Numbered from the stretch's first letter, positions 51,171-60,800 are shown. The stretch: 64,000 nt of DNA from Neotamlana laminarinivorans (GCF_020523925.1 NZ_JAJAPW010000003.1:248001-312000), one strand, 5' to 3'. Notes: generated from the letters alone by a model not told the origin. Numbers and translations are program-made.

Positions 51171-52631
51171 ATGAATCACGATATAAGACAACTAGAACCT
51201 CAAGAACTTTGGAATAAATTTGCCGATTTAAATGCGGTTCCAAGACCTTCAAAAAAAGAAGAACGTGTTATTGCATTCATGAAAAATTTTGGTGAAACTC
51301 TTGGTTTAGATACTGTTGTAGATGGCGTAGGAAACGTTATTATTAAAAAGCCTGCAACTCCAGGAATGGAAAATAGAACTACGGTTGTTATGCAATCGCA
51401 TTTAGATATGGTTCATCAAAAAAATAACGATACCGTTTTCGATTTCGATACTCAAGGCATCGAAATGTATATTGATGGCGATTGGGTTCGCGCTAAAGGA
51501 ACAACCCTTGGCGCAGATAATGGTTTAGGCGTAGCCACAATAATGGCTATTTTAGAAAGTAATACTATTGAACACCCAGCCATAGAAGCGCTTTTTACTA
51601 TTGATGAAGAAACTGGAATGACCGGTGCTATGGGATTAAAAGGAGGTTTGCTTACTGGTGGCATTTTACTTAATTTAGATACCGAAGAAGATGATGAAAT
51701 TGGTGTAGGTTGTGCTGGAGGAATAGATGTTACGGCAACCAGAATTTATAACGAAGAAGAAACACCTGAGTTTAAAATTGGTTATAAAATTCAAGTAAAA
51801 GGGTTACAGGGCGGACATTCCGGAATGCAAATTCATGAAGGTTTAGGTAATGCCAATAAAATAATGAATCGTTTGTTGTTTGATGGGTTCGAGTTTTATG
51901 GACTTCGAATTTCAGAAATCGATGGAGGCAGTTTGCGAAATGCCATCCCAAGAGAAAGTCATGCTGTTGTAGCTATTGATGCTGTGAAGGAAGATGAGTT
52001 TAAAGCTATAATAATAGAGCTTGCTAATACAATAAAAGCAGAATTTAAAACTACAGAGCCAGATTTAGAAATTTTAGTTGAGCCATGTGAAACGCCAGAA
52101 AAAATAATGGATTTAGGTATTCAAGAAGGTGTAACACGTGCACTTTATGCCGCTCATAATGGTGTTTATCGCATGAGTGCAGATATTCCAGATTTAGTTG
52201 AAACCTCAAATAATATTGCTCGAGTAATAATTAAAGAAGGAAAAATTCATATTGGATGTTTAACAAGGTCATCAGTAGATAGTGGAAAAGATGACTTAGC
52301 CAATGCACTTCGTGCTACATTCGAGCTAACAGGTTGCGAAGTTGAGTTTTCTGGAGATTACCCAGGTTGGACACCAAATATGGATTCTAAAATCCTTAAG
52401 GTTATGACCAAAATTTATGAAGATTTAAATAACGAAAAACCACATGTAGCAGCCTGTCATGCAGGTTTAGAGTGTGGTATTCTTGGGCAGAATTATCCAG
52501 AAATGGATATGATAAGCTTTGGGCCTAATATAAAAGGGGCACATTCACCAGATGAGCGCGCTCAAATATCTTCAGTTCAAAAATATTGGAAATTTGTATT
52601 AGAGATTTTAAAAGCGATACCTGAAGCTTAG
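51171..52631 (+). CDS. pepD: aminoacyl-histidine dipeptidase (M20 family)
   Basis: Cytoplasmic zinc dipeptidase that cleaves Xaa-His and other dipeptides. It has 486 residues. M20 motifs: VVMQSHLDMVHQKN (His ligand and Asp near 80), TTLGADNGLGVA (bridging Asp near 117), DEETGMTGAMGL (catalytic Glu-Glu near 150) and HAGLECGILG with the C-terminal His in GAHSPDER. The dimerisation lid lies at about 210-390 (GGHSGMQI). I start at 51171 (MNHDIRQ). The frame is open to 51099 only because it reads through a repeat and the promoter. Its stop overlaps engB by 4 bp. Confidence 0.95.
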   Translation: MNHDIRQLEPQELWNKFADLNAVPRPSKKEERVIAFMKNFGETLGLDTVVDGVGNVIIKKPATPGMENRTTVVMQSHLDMVHQKNNDTVFDFDTQGIEMYIDGDWVRAKGTTLGADNGLGVATIMAILESNTIEHPAIEALFTIDEETGMTGAMGLKGGLLTGGILLNLDTEEDDEIGVGCAGGIDVTATRIYNEEETPEFKIGYKIQVKGLQGGHSGMQIHEGLGNANKIMNRLLFDGFEFYGLRISEIDGGSLRNAIPRESHAVVAIDAVKEDEFKAIIIELANTIKAEFKTTEPDLEILVEPCETPEKIMDLGIQEGVTRALYAAHNGVYRMSADIPDLVETSNNIARVIIKEGKIHIGCLTRSSVDSGKDDLANALRATFELTGCEVEFSGDYPGWTPNMDSKILKVMTKIYEDLNNEKPHVAACHAGLECGILGQNYPEMDMISFGPNIKGAHSPDERAQISSVQKYWKFVLEILKAIPEA

Positions 52632-53239
52632 TTTTCTTCAGTATTCATATTGTTATTAAGTTCGTCTATATAACCTAAAACCTCGTCTTGTCCAATGTTT
52701 TTACTCGATGAGGTTATGAAATAATTGGGCATATCTTCCCAGGTTTCAAGTAATATGTTTTTATAATCTTGTACGTGGTTTTCTATGGCTTTGGGTTTAA
52801 GCTTGTCGGCTTTGGTAAATATAATAGAGAAAGGAATCCCGTTTTCACCTAACCATTGCATAAACTCTAAATCAATAGTCTGGGGGTTGTGTCTAATATC
52901 AACTAAAACAAAAGCAGTTACTAGTTGTTCTCTAAAACTAAAATATTGAGTTATAAATTTTTGAAATACTTTTTTAGAGCTTTTAGAAACACGGGCGTAA
53001 CCATAGCCTGGTAAATCTACTAAATGCCAATTTTTATTAATTAAAAAATGGTTTATAAGTTGTGTTTTTCCTGGTTTACCAGATGTTTTTGCTAAGCTTT
53101 TTCGGTTGGTAAGCATATTTATAAGTGAAGACTTTCCAACATTACTTCGGCCAATAAAAGCATATTCCGGTAATCTGCTTTTAGGGCACTTTGCAACATC
53201 TGAATTACTTACAATAAATTCGGCAGATTTTATATGCAT
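52628..53239 (-). CDS. engB: ribosome biogenesis GTP-binding protein EngB
   Basis: GTPase for large-subunit assembly (YihA/YsxC). It has 203 residues. G1 GRSNVGKSSLI near 30, G3 DLPGYGYA, G4 TKADK and G5 TSSSK are present in order. LPEYAFIGRSNVGKS at the start is typical. Length is normal with no extra domains. It is followed after 47 bp upstream by the alpha/beta hydrolase gene on the same strand. Its stop overlaps pepD on the other strand. Confidence 0.96.
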   Translation of the reverse strand: MHIKSAEFIVSNSDVAKCPKSRLPEYAFIGRSNVGKSSLINMLTNRKSLAKTSGKPGKTQLINHFLINKNWHLVDLPGYGYARVSKSSKKVFQKFITQYFSFREQLVTAFVLVDIRHNPQTIDLEFMQWLGENGIPFSIIFTKADKLKPKAIENHVQDYKNILLETWEDMPNYFITSSSKNIGQDEVLGYIDELNNNMNTEEN

Positions 53240-53286
53240 AATTTTTTATTTCAGCTCAATTCGAAAAAGACACTAAATAAATTAGA

Positions 53287-54096
53287 TTAAAACTCTCTTT
53301 TTTGAAGCCATGAATACAGAATTTCATTAAATTTTTTTGGATGCTCCATCATTGCAGCATGTCCACATTTGTCAATCCAAAATAATTCAGAGTCTGGTAA
53401 TAGTGTGTTAAATTCTTCAGCCACATCAGGAGGAGTTACAGAGTCGTTTTTTCCCCAAATTATACAAGTTGGTACATTTAGATCAGGCAAATCTTTAGCC
53501 ATATTGTGTCTAATTGCACTTTTTGCGATAGCTAATGTTTTAACAAGTTTGTTTCGGTCGTTTACGGTTTCGTATACTTCATCAACAATATCTTTGGTTG
53601 CTACTTCAGGGTCGTAAAAAACATCCTGAGCTTTCTTTTTAATAACTTCGTAATCGCTACGTTTTGTATAGCCGCCACCCATGGCGTTTTCGTATAATCC
53701 AGAGCTTCCAGTAATAACAAGAGCTTTTACGTTTTCTGGGTATAATTTTGTGTGATATAAACCAATGTGGCCGCCAAGAGAGTTTCCTAGTAAAATAACT
53801 TCTTTTAGGCCTTTGTGTTCAATAAAATCGTGTAGGTATTTAGCGAAGCTTTTTACGTTAGTTTTTAGCAATGACATACTGTAAATTGGTAATTCAGGAA
53901 TTATAATTCTATACCCTTTTTTGCTAAAAAATTCCGATACGGCACTAAAGTTACTCAAACCTCCCATGAGGCCATGTAATACTATAATTGGGGTGCCTTC
54001 TCCATCTTCAAAATAACTGTAATTTCCTTCTTTTTTTAATCTATGCGCCATTAAATAGTTAATCATTGCAATTAAAAACAAATATAGGTATTTCAT
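53287..54096 (-). CDS. alpha/beta hydrolase
   Basis: A 269-residue hydrolase. Oxyanion HGLMGGLSNF near 43, nucleophile elbow GNSLGGH (Ser near 108), Asp in WGKNDSVTP near 216 and His in CGHAAMMEHP near 246 form the triad. The first 12 residues are hydrophobic and may be an anchor, or the true start may be the Met at residue 11. Substrate is unknown. It lies upstream of engB on the same strand and divergent from mraZ. A TAAATTTG element precedes it. Confidence 0.85.
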   Translation of the reverse strand: MKYLYLFLIAMINYLMAHRLKKEGNYSYFEDGEGTPIIVLHGLMGGLSNFSAVSEFFSKKGYRIIIPELPIYSMSLLKTNVKSFAKYLHDFIEHKGLKEVILLGNSLGGHIGLYHTKLYPENVKALVITGSSGLYENAMGGGYTKRSDYEVIKKKAQDVFYDPEVATKDIVDEVYETVNDRNKLVKTLAIAKSAIRHNMAKDLPDLNVPTCIIWGKNDSVTPPDVAEEFNTLLPDSELFWIDKCGHAAMMEHPKKFNEILYSWLQKREF

Positions 54097-54130
54097 TCTT
54101 ATTTCCTACCAATATCGTTTTTATCACTAA

Positions 54131-54138
54131 CAAATTTA
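54131..54138 (-). promoter_or_regulatory. -7 promoter element of the alpha/beta hydrolase gene
   Basis: TAAATTTG on the minus strand, 34 bp before the ATG at 54096. Confidence 0.45.
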
Positions 54139-54267
54139 CAAAAACTATGTGTTAATAACTCTCAAATTTTAATTGAGATAGGGCTATAGCTTTGTAAGCC
54201 TTTAGTTTATGGGGTTTTTAAGCGTTTTTGTGCTTGTAAATTAAATAAAACTCAAGAAATTATTAAC

Positions 54268-54296
54268 AAAGTGGTATAAAGTGGTAAAATGTGGTA
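54268..54296 (+). promoter_or_regulatory. probable MraZ operator: three GTGGTA units at 10-bp spacing
   Basis: AAAGTGGTAT, AAAGTGGTAA and AATGTGGTAA follow each other with GTGGTA at 54271, 54281 and 54291. MraZ proteins of other bacteria bind tandem G-rich units (TGGG in E. coli, AAAGTG-type in Mycoplasma) at about one helix turn. The units sit just upstream of the mraZ -7 element, over the -33 region, fitting autorepression of the cluster. Confidence 0.8.
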
Positions 54297-54306
54297 AAAT
54301 TTTCAA

Positions 54307-54314
54307 TATCTTTG
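54307..54314 (+). promoter_or_regulatory. -7 promoter element of the mraZ/dcw cluster
   Basis: TATCTTTG matches TAnnTTTG, 32 bp before the mraZ start and 10 bp after the last operator unit. Confidence 0.65.
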
Positions 54315-54346
54315 AAATATAAACGTTATAGCTATAAATTTTCATA

Positions 54347-54817
54347 TTGGATTTAATCACAGGTACATACGATTGTAAGGTTGATGCAAAAGGCAGGTTA
54401 ATGATGCCGGTTGCAATCAAAAAACAGTTGTCTGCTGTGTTGCAGAATGGTTTTGTGTTGCGTCGTTCTGTGTTTCAAAAGTGTTTGGAGTTGTATCCAA
54501 TGAGTGAGTGGCAGGCTTTAATGCAGAAAATGAATAAGCTAAATAAGTTCAAGAAAAAAAATAATGATTTTATAAGACGTTTTACAGCAGGGGCTAAAAT
54601 AGTTGAAGTGGATGCAAGTGGGAGGCTTCTTATACCTAAAGATTTAACTGTTTTTGCTAATATTTCTAAAGATATTGTTGTGGCTTCGGCTATAAATATC
54701 ATTGAAATTTGGGATAAAAATTTATATGAACAAGCCATAGATGATGCAGCTTTAGATTTTGCTGATTTAGCTGAGGAGGTTATGGGGCAAGACGATGATG
54801 AATATGGAATATCATAA
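54347..54817 (+). CDS. mraZ: transcriptional regulator MraZ, TTG start
   Basis: A 156-residue DNA-binding regulator of the division and cell wall cluster. Two SpoVT/AbrB-like MraZ domains are present: TYDCKVDAKGRLMMPVAIKKQL near 7-28, and KIVEVDASGRLLIPKDLTVFA near 85-105, with the DxxGR motif in both. The start is TTG (MDLITGTYD). The next in-frame Met lies inside the first domain. It overlaps rsmH, so translation is coupled. The tandem units upstream are its likely binding site. Confidence 0.95.
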   Translation: MDLITGTYDCKVDAKGRLMMPVAIKKQLSAVLQNGFVLRRSVFQKCLELYPMSEWQALMQKMNKLNKFKKKNNDFIRRFTAGAKIVEVDASGRLLIPKDLTVFANISKDIVVASAINIIEIWDKNLYEQAIDDAALDFADLAEEVMGQDDDEYGIS

Positions 54818-55700
54818 TCCTGTGTTATTGAAAGAAACTGTTGATGGTTTAAACATAAAGCCAGATGGTGTTTATGTCGATGTTACATTTGGTGGTGGTG
54901 GGCATAGTAAAGAAATTTTAAAACGACTTGGGGAAAGTGGTAAACTCTATGCTTTTGATCAGGATAAAGATGCGCTTGAAAATGCTATTGATGATCCTCG
55001 ATTTACTTTAATTCATGAGAATTTTAGGTTTATAAAACGATTTTTAAGGTTTTATGGGGTGAAACAAGTAGATGGTGTTTTGGCAGATTTTGGTGTATCG
55101 TCACATCAGTTTGATGTTGCTGAACGTGGGTTTTCAACTCGCTTTGAGGCTAAGTTGGATATGCGTATGAATCAGGATGAAGGTTTGTCGGCATTCCATG
55201 TGGTTAATGAATACAGTGAGGAGCAGATAAAACAAGTGTTGTTGCAGTACGGTGAGTTAAGATCGGCTCCGGCTATGGCTCGATTAATTGTTGAGTATCG
55301 GCAAACGGAGCCTATTGTAACGAGCGAGCAATTAAAATTGGTGCTTAAAAAGTTTTTGCCACCAAGACATGAAAATAAAGTGTTGGCTCAAATCTATCAA
55401 GCTATTCGTATAGAAGTGAATCAGGAAATTGAGGTTTTAAAAGAGTTTTTGTTGCAAACGCCAGAGATTTTAAACGAAAGAGGGAGGTTGAGTTTTATCT
55501 CCTATCATTCTTTAGAAGATCGATTGGTAAAGCGTTTTATTAGAAACGGCATGTTTGAAGGTGAACCGGAGCGAGATATGTTCGGGAATTTTGAAGTTCC
55601 GCTTAAAAAAGTTGGGGGCTTAATAGTGCCAACAAAAGAAGAAATTAAAATAAATAATAGGGCTAGAAGCGCAAAGCTTAGAATTGCTGAAAAGGTTTAA
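54795..55700 (+). CDS. rsmH: 16S rRNA (cytosine(1402)-N4)-methyltransferase
   Basis: SAM-dependent methyltransferase (MraW) acting on C1402 of 16S rRNA. It has YVDVTFGGGGHSKEIL as the SAM motif near 28-43, LADFGVSSHQFD near 97-108, RGFSTRFEAKLDMRM, and SYHSLEDRLVKRF near 235. Length about 300 is normal. The first of three close Met codons is used; the third (54804) is also plausible. It overlaps mraZ by 23 bp and is followed directly by ftsL. Confidence 0.96.
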   Translation: MMNMEYHNPVLLKETVDGLNIKPDGVYVDVTFGGGGHSKEILKRLGESGKLYAFDQDKDALENAIDDPRFTLIHENFRFIKRFLRFYGVKQVDGVLADFGVSSHQFDVAERGFSTRFEAKLDMRMNQDEGLSAFHVVNEYSEEQIKQVLLQYGELRSAPAMARLIVEYRQTEPIVTSEQLKLVLKKFLPPRHENKVLAQIYQAIRIEVNQEIEVLKEFLLQTPEILNERGRLSFISYHSLEDRLVKRFIRNGMFEGEPERDMFGNFEVPLKKVGGLIVPTKEEIKINNRARSAKLRIAEKV

Positions 55701-56021
55701 GTGAAAAAAAGTATTTATAACATATTAAAGGGAACATTTTTAGTAAGCGATGATGCTTTTAAGAACTGGCGCTTCATTTTGTTTGTGTCTTTTTTAGCAA
55801 TTGTAATGATTGCAAGTTCTCATAGTGCCGATAAAAAAGTGTACGAGATTGCGCGATTAAAAAATGAAGTGAAAGAAATGCGTTCTGAGTTTGTAGATGG
55901 GCGCTCTAGGTTGATGAGGCTTAAAATGGAATCGTCTGTTGTTAAAATTATGAAAGAAAAAGGAATGGCAACATCGGTTATTCCACCTAAAAAAATAAAA
56001 GTAAAATCACAGAATAGATAA
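55701..56021 (+). CDS. ftsL: FtsL-like cell division protein, GTG start
   Basis: A 106-residue bitopic membrane protein: short cytoplasmic part, one helix (about 26-42, FILFVSFLAIVMIASS), then a coiled-coil-like periplasmic stretch (VYEIARLKNEVKEMRSEFV). This is the FtsL layout between rsmH and ftsI, and the protein should act with FtsB/FtsQ at the division site. The start is GTG immediately after the rsmH stop, with no gap. Sequence similarity in this family is low; assignment rests on position and topology. Confidence 0.88.
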   Translation: MKKSIYNILKGTFLVSDDAFKNWRFILFVSFLAIVMIASSHSADKKVYEIARLKNEVKEMRSEFVDGRSRLMRLKMESSVVKIMKEKGMATSVIPPKKIKVKSQNR

Positions 56022-56028
56022 TTAAAAC

Positions 56029-58044
56029 GTGGCGGTAAACGAAAAAAGCATATTAAATAGGTTGTATTTTGTGTCGGGGTGTATGTTCATCTTTGGTGTT
56101 GCTGTGGTTTTTAAGCTGCTTACTATACAATTTATTCAAGGAGAAAAATACCGAGATTTGGCAACTAAAAGAGTTGTTAAAGATGTGGTTATACCTGCTA
56201 ATCGTGGTAATGTATATTCTGTTAATGGTAATCTGTTAGCAACATCGGTGCCAAAATACGATATTCGTTTTGATGCTTTAACTCCGTCTAATTCAAACTT
56301 TGAAAAATATGTAAAACCTTTAAGTGACTCTCTTGCTAAATATTCAGGACGAACATCTTCAAGTTACGAAAAAAAATTACGAAAAGCGCGTGCTAACAGG
56401 AATAGGTATTTTCTTATAGCTAGAAATATTGGGTATTCAGATTATATAAGGTTAAGGGGTTTTCCACTTTTTGAATTAGGTGCTTTTAAAGGAGGTTTAA
56501 TAGTTGAGCAAAACACAAAGAGAGAGCACCCAATGGGTGGTATTGCGCAAAGAACTATTGGTTATGAGCGTTTTGATGAAGATGGTAATGTAACGCGTCC
56601 AGGAATAGATGGTGCTTTTGGTGTTAAGTATTTGCGAGGTGTAGATGGAAAGCGAAAAAAACAACGCATAGCCAAGGGGCAATGGAAACCATTAAATGAT
56701 GCTAATGAGGTTGAGCCTAAAGATGGTTATGATGTTTACACAACAATAGATGTGAATATTCAAGATATTGCGCATCATGCACTTTTGGAGCAATTAGAAA
56801 AGTATAAAGCAGATCATGGCTGTGTTGTGGTTATGGAAACCAAAACTGGTGAAATAAGAGCAATATCAAATTTAGGTAGAAATAAAAATGGTAATTATTA
56901 CGAGCGTTTAAATTACGCAGTAGGTGAAAGGCATGAACCTGGATCAACATTTAAGTTAATGGCGCTTGCTGCTGCTTTTGAAGATAAATTGGTAGATACA
57001 AGTGATGTTGTAGATACTGAAAAAGGTGTTTTAAGTTTTTATGGGAAAAAGGTTCGCGACTCTAAATATGGTGGATACGGAAAAATTTCGGTTTCTAAAG
57101 CCTTTGAGGTGTCATCTAATACCGGTATTGTAAAAGCTATAGATCAAGCTTACAAAAAACAACCATCAAAATTTGTGGATAGGTTGTATGCCATGAGTTT
57201 AAAAGATAGTTTGAGTCTTCCTTTAATAGGGGAACCAAAGCCAATTATCCCAGACCCTAGAATTAAAAACGGACGTTGGAGTGGTATTGCGCTTCAATGG
57301 ATGGCTTATGGTTACGGGGTGTCATTTACACCTTTGCAAACATTAGCTTTTTATAATGCTGTGGCTAACGATGGGGTTATGGTTAAGCCAAGGTTTTTAA
57401 AAGAGGTTAAGGAGTTTGATAGGGTGGTAGAGCCATTTAAAAAAGAGGTTATTAACGAGCAAATTTGTTCAAAAGAAACGGTTGGTAAGTTGCAGCAATT
57501 ACTTAAAAATGTTGTGGCTAAAGAGCATGGAACTGGGCATCGTTTATTTTCAGAAAATTTTTCAATGGCAGGAAAAACTGGTACTTGCCAAAAGGATTAC
57601 ACTAATAAAGAAAAATTAAATTATATATCCTCTTTTGCTGGTTATTTTCCTGCTGAAGATCCTAAGTATTCTTGTATTGTTGTTATTCATGAGCCTGATA
57701 AAAGTGTGGGTTATTACGGTGCAGATGTTTCAGGGCCAGTATTTAAAAAGGTTGCTCAAAAAATATTTATAGATACGCCTATTGTAGATGAAATTGAAAC
57801 TTTAAACATTGTAAAAGCCTCTGTTAAAAAGGAGCATGATAAGTTTTATGATATCGCACAGCGATATAAAACTATTATGCCAGATTTGATTGGTTTTCCA
57901 GTCATGGATGCAGTCGTGCTTCTAGAAAATATGCAAGTAGATGTGAAAGTGAAACTTAATGGTACTGGTGTTGTTAAGTCGCAATCCATAAATAAAAACA
58001 CCAAGTTAAAAAATAATCAAACCGTAGTATTAACAGCATCATGA
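56029..58044 (+). CDS. ftsI: division-specific penicillin-binding protein (FtsI type) with PASTA domain, GTG start
   Basis: Peptidoglycan transpeptidase for septum synthesis (PBP3). It has an N-terminal helix (about 10-30) and a dimerisation domain (IPANRGNVYSVNGNLLATS near 52-70). Transpeptidase motifs are SxxK in EPGSTFKLM (near 309), SxN in VSSNTGI and KTG in MAGKTGTCQ. A single C-terminal PASTA domain covers about 613-671 (MPDLIGFPVMDAVVLLENMQ). The start is GTG, 8 bp after ftsL. Its end overlaps murE by 4 bp (ATGATG). Confidence 0.95.
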   Translation: MAVNEKSILNRLYFVSGCMFIFGVAVVFKLLTIQFIQGEKYRDLATKRVVKDVVIPANRGNVYSVNGNLLATSVPKYDIRFDALTPSNSNFEKYVKPLSDSLAKYSGRTSSSYEKKLRKARANRNRYFLIARNIGYSDYIRLRGFPLFELGAFKGGLIVEQNTKREHPMGGIAQRTIGYERFDEDGNVTRPGIDGAFGVKYLRGVDGKRKKQRIAKGQWKPLNDANEVEPKDGYDVYTTIDVNIQDIAHHALLEQLEKYKADHGCVVVMETKTGEIRAISNLGRNKNGNYYERLNYAVGERHEPGSTFKLMALAAAFEDKLVDTSDVVDTEKGVLSFYGKKVRDSKYGGYGKISVSKAFEVSSNTGIVKAIDQAYKKQPSKFVDRLYAMSLKDSLSLPLIGEPKPIIPDPRIKNGRWSGIALQWMAYGYGVSFTPLQTLAFYNAVANDGVMVKPRFLKEVKEFDRVVEPFKKEVINEQICSKETVGKLQQLLKNVVAKEHGTGHRLFSENFSMAGKTGTCQKDYTNKEKLNYISSFAGYFPAEDPKYSCIVVIHEPDKSVGYYGADVSGPVFKKVAQKIFIDTPIVDEIETLNIVKASVKKEHDKFYDIAQRYKTIMPDLIGFPVMDAVVLLENMQVDVKVKLNGTGVVKSQSINKNTKLKNNQTVVLTAS

Positions 58045-59504
58045 TGGTTTTAAAAGACATATTATATAAGGTAGCTATAAATGCTGTTGTAGGTAGTACG
58101 CTTACAAAGGTGCATGCAGTAAATTTCGATTCTAGAAAAATTGCTGCAAACGATTTGTTTGTTGCTATAAATGGTGTTACGGTTGATGGTCATGAGTTTA
58201 TCGATGTGGCTATAAAAAAAGGCGCAAAAAGTATTGTTTGTGAGCGTATTCCTGAGGTTTTGGTTGATGGGGTGACATATGTTGAGGTAGATAACTCGAA
58301 CAAAGCTTTGGCAATAATAGCTTCAAATTATTACGAAAATCCATCTGAAAACTTAAAGTTAGTTGGTGTAACAGGAACTAACGGAAAAACTACGGTTGCA
58401 AGTTTGTTATATCAGCTGTTTAAAAATGCTGGTTACAAGGTTGGGTTGTTGTCTACTGTAAAAATAATGGTTGATAATGTTGAGTATAAAGCAACGCACA
58501 CTACGCCAGACTCGTTGACTATAAATAGGTATTTAACTGAAATGAGTGCTGCTGGTGTGGAGTTTTGTTTTATGGAAGTGAGCTCGCACGGTATTCATCA
58601 GTATCGTACCGAAGGATTACATTTTGAAGGTGGTATATTTACTAATCTGTCTCACGATCATTTAGATTATCATAAAACGTTTGCTGAATACCGAGATGTT
58701 AAAAAGAAGTTTTTTGATGAGTTATCGCCAAAATCATTTGCATTAGTAAATATTGATGATAAAAATGGCATGGTAATGCTGCAAAATACCAAAGCTAAAA
58801 AATACACTTACGCATTAAAAGAGTATGCCGATTATAAAGCCCAAATTCTAGAAAATCAACTTACTGGTTTGCTGCTAAAGGTTAACGATAGCGAAGTTTG
58901 GACAAGGCTTATTGGGAATTTCAACGCCTATAATGTGTTGGCGATTTTCGCTACAGCGGAATTGTTAGGACTTGAAAAAGTTGAAGTTTTAAGGTTGATA
59001 AGCGATTTGCAAAGTGTTAGCGGACGTTTTCAGTATTTAATTTCAGATACAAAAATCACTGCTATTGTAGACTATGCCCATACGCCAGATGCTTTAAAAA
59101 ATGTGTTAGAAACTATAAATAGCATTCGCACAAAAAACGAAGAGTTAATAACGGTTGTGGGGTGTGGTGGTGATCGCGATAAAACGAAGCGACCTAAAAT
59201 GGGGCATATTGCTTCGGCCTTAAGCACTAAAGTCATTTTTACAAATGATAATCCTCGAACAGAAAACGCGCAAAATATTTTAAATGAAATTGAAAATGGT
59301 GTAGAACCTCAAAATTTTAAAAAGGTTTTAACGATTGCAGATAGAAAACAGGCTATAAAAACAGCTTGCCAAATGGCGCAACCAAACGATATTGTTTTAA
59401 TAGCGGGTAAAGGTCATGAGAACTATCAAGAGATAAAAGGAGAGCGTTTCGATTTCGATGATTTTAAAATTGTAAAAGAGTTATTAGTAAAACTAGAAAA
59501 ATAA
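58041..59504 (+). CDS. murE: UDP-MurNAc-L-Ala-D-Glu:meso-diaminopimelate ligase
   Basis: Adds meso-diaminopimelate to UDP-MurNAc-dipeptide with ATP. It has 487 residues. ATP site GVTGTNGKTTVASLL near 110; carbamoyl-Lys region near FTNLSHDHLDYH; the DNPR motif in FTNDNPRTENAQ near 400 marks specificity for meso-DAP over lysine. C-terminal GKGHENYQ is typical. The start overlaps ftsI. murF, usually next, is absent here as in other Flavobacteriia. A dispersed repeat follows in the gap to mraY. Confidence 0.97.
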   Translation: MMVLKDILYKVAINAVVGSTLTKVHAVNFDSRKIAANDLFVAINGVTVDGHEFIDVAIKKGAKSIVCERIPEVLVDGVTYVEVDNSNKALAIIASNYYENPSENLKLVGVTGTNGKTTVASLLYQLFKNAGYKVGLLSTVKIMVDNVEYKATHTTPDSLTINRYLTEMSAAGVEFCFMEVSSHGIHQYRTEGLHFEGGIFTNLSHDHLDYHKTFAEYRDVKKKFFDELSPKSFALVNIDDKNGMVMLQNTKAKKYTYALKEYADYKAQILENQLTGLLLKVNDSEVWTRLIGNFNAYNVLAIFATAELLGLEKVEVLRLISDLQSVSGRFQYLISDTKITAIVDYAHTPDALKNVLETINSIRTKNEELITVVGCGGDRDKTKRPKMGHIASALSTKVIFTNDNPRTENAQNILNEIENGVEPQNFKKVLTIADRKQAIKTACQMAQPNDIVLIAGKGHENYQEIKGERFDFDDFKIVKELLVKLEK

Positions 59505-59506
59505 TG

Positions 59507-59530
59507 GTCACGCTGAGCGCAGTCGAAGTG
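59507..59530 (+). repeat. CTGAGCGC-type dispersed repeat between murE and mraY
   Basis: The unit starts GTCACGCTGAGCGCAGTCG and ends AAGTG, 2 bp after the murE stop. CAC/GTG and CTG/CAG can pair around an AGCG loop. Confidence 0.85.
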
Positions 59531-59555
59531 TAATTAAAAAATCAAAAAATAAAGA

Positions 59556-60797
59556 ATGTTATACTACTTATTTGAATATTTAGAAAAACAGTTTCAGTTT
59601 CCTGGAGCCACGCTTTTTGGGTTTTTAACCTTCAGAGCGGCTTTAGCTATGATATTGTCTTTATTAATATCAACTATCTACGGTAAGCGCATCATTGGTT
59701 TTTTACAAAAAAAGCAAATGGGAGAAACTATTCGCGATTTAGGTTTATCGGGTCAGGCAGAAAAGGCAGGTACGCCAACCATGGGTGGAATCATTATTAT
59801 AATTGCCACTTTAATACCGGTATTGCTTATTGCAAAACTTGAGAATGTATACATCATTCTATTAATTGTTACTACGCTCTGGATGGGAGTTATTGGTTTT
59901 GTAGACGATTATATTAAAAAGTTTAAAAATGATAAAGAAGGCTTAAAAGGTAAGTTTAAAGTAATGGGGCAAGTTGGTCTGGGTGTTATTGTAGGAGCTA
60001 CATTATACTTTAGCCCTGCGGTTACTATGAAAGAAAAGTTACCTGTAGAACAACAACAAGTGCTGTTGGCAGAAAACCCTGAAATAGCCCCATCAAAATT
60101 ATTTAAGCCAGAAGAAAAATCAACAAAAACTACAATTCCATTTTTTAAAGGAAATGAGTTTGATTATGCCGATTTAATTACATGGATTAGTCCGAGCCTT
60201 GAAAAATACGCTTGGGTCATTTTTATAATAGTCGCCATTTTTATAATCACGGCGGTTTCAAACGGCGCAAACCTAACTGATGGTATTGATGGTTTAGCTG
60301 CCGGTACTTCTGCAATAATAGTTCTAGTACTAGGCATTTTTGCTTGGATTTCTAGTAACATCATATTTTCAGAGTATTTAAATATAATGTACATCCCAAG
60401 GGTGGAAGAAATCACCATTTATACCACAGCTTTTGTTGGAGCTTTAATCGGATTTTTATGGTACAATACTTATCCAGCGCAAGTATTTATGGGAGATACT
60501 GGTAGTTTAACCATAGGTGGTATTATTGCTGTAATAGCTATTGCAGTTCGTAAGGAATGGTTAATTCCTGTGTTGTGTGGCATCTTTTTAGCTGAAAATT
60601 TATCTGTGGTTATGCAAGTAAGTTGGTTTAAATATACCAAGAAAAAATATGGAGAAGGTCGTCGCATTTTCAAAATGTCGCCTCTACATCATCATTATCA
60701 AAAATTAGGATATCATGAAAGTAAAATAGTAACACGATTTTGGATTGTGGGTATTTTGTTAGCTATTCTTTCAATAGTAACCTTAAAAATCAGATAA
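59556..60797 (+). CDS. mraY: phospho-MurNAc-pentapeptide transferase
   Basis: Transfers phospho-MurNAc-pentapeptide to undecaprenyl phosphate, making lipid I at the inner membrane. It has 413 residues and about ten helices. Motifs: [11 protein letters not shown] near 72, GFVDDYIKK (catalytic Asp pair near 117), [12 protein letters not shown] near 244 and [12 protein letters not shown] near 308, plus MSPLHHHYQ near 375. A loop of about 50 residues (around 160-210), longer than in E. coli (360 residues), is a Bacteroidota trait. It lies between two repeat-bearing gaps. Confidence 0.97.
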   Translation: MLYYLFEYLEKQFQFPGATLFGFLTFRAALAMILSLLISTIYGKRIIGFLQKKQMGETIRDLGLSGQAEKAGTPTMGGIIIIIATLIPVLLIAKLENVYIILLIVTTLWMGVIGFVDDYIKKFKNDKEGLKGKFKVMGQVGLGVIVGATLYFSPAVTMKEKLPVEQQQVLLAENPEIAPSKLFKPEEKSTKTTIPFFKGNEFDYADLITWISPSLEKYAWVIFIIVAIFIITAVSNGANLTDGIDGLAAGTSAIIVLVLGIFAWISSNIIFSEYLNIMYIPRVEEITIYTTAFVGALIGFLWYNTYPAQVFMGDTGSLTIGGIIAVIAIAVRKEWLIPVLCGIFLAENLSVVMQVSWFKYTKKKYGEGRRIFKMSPLHHHYQKLGYHESKIVTRFWIVGILLAILSIVTLKIR

Positions 60798-60800
60798 AAT

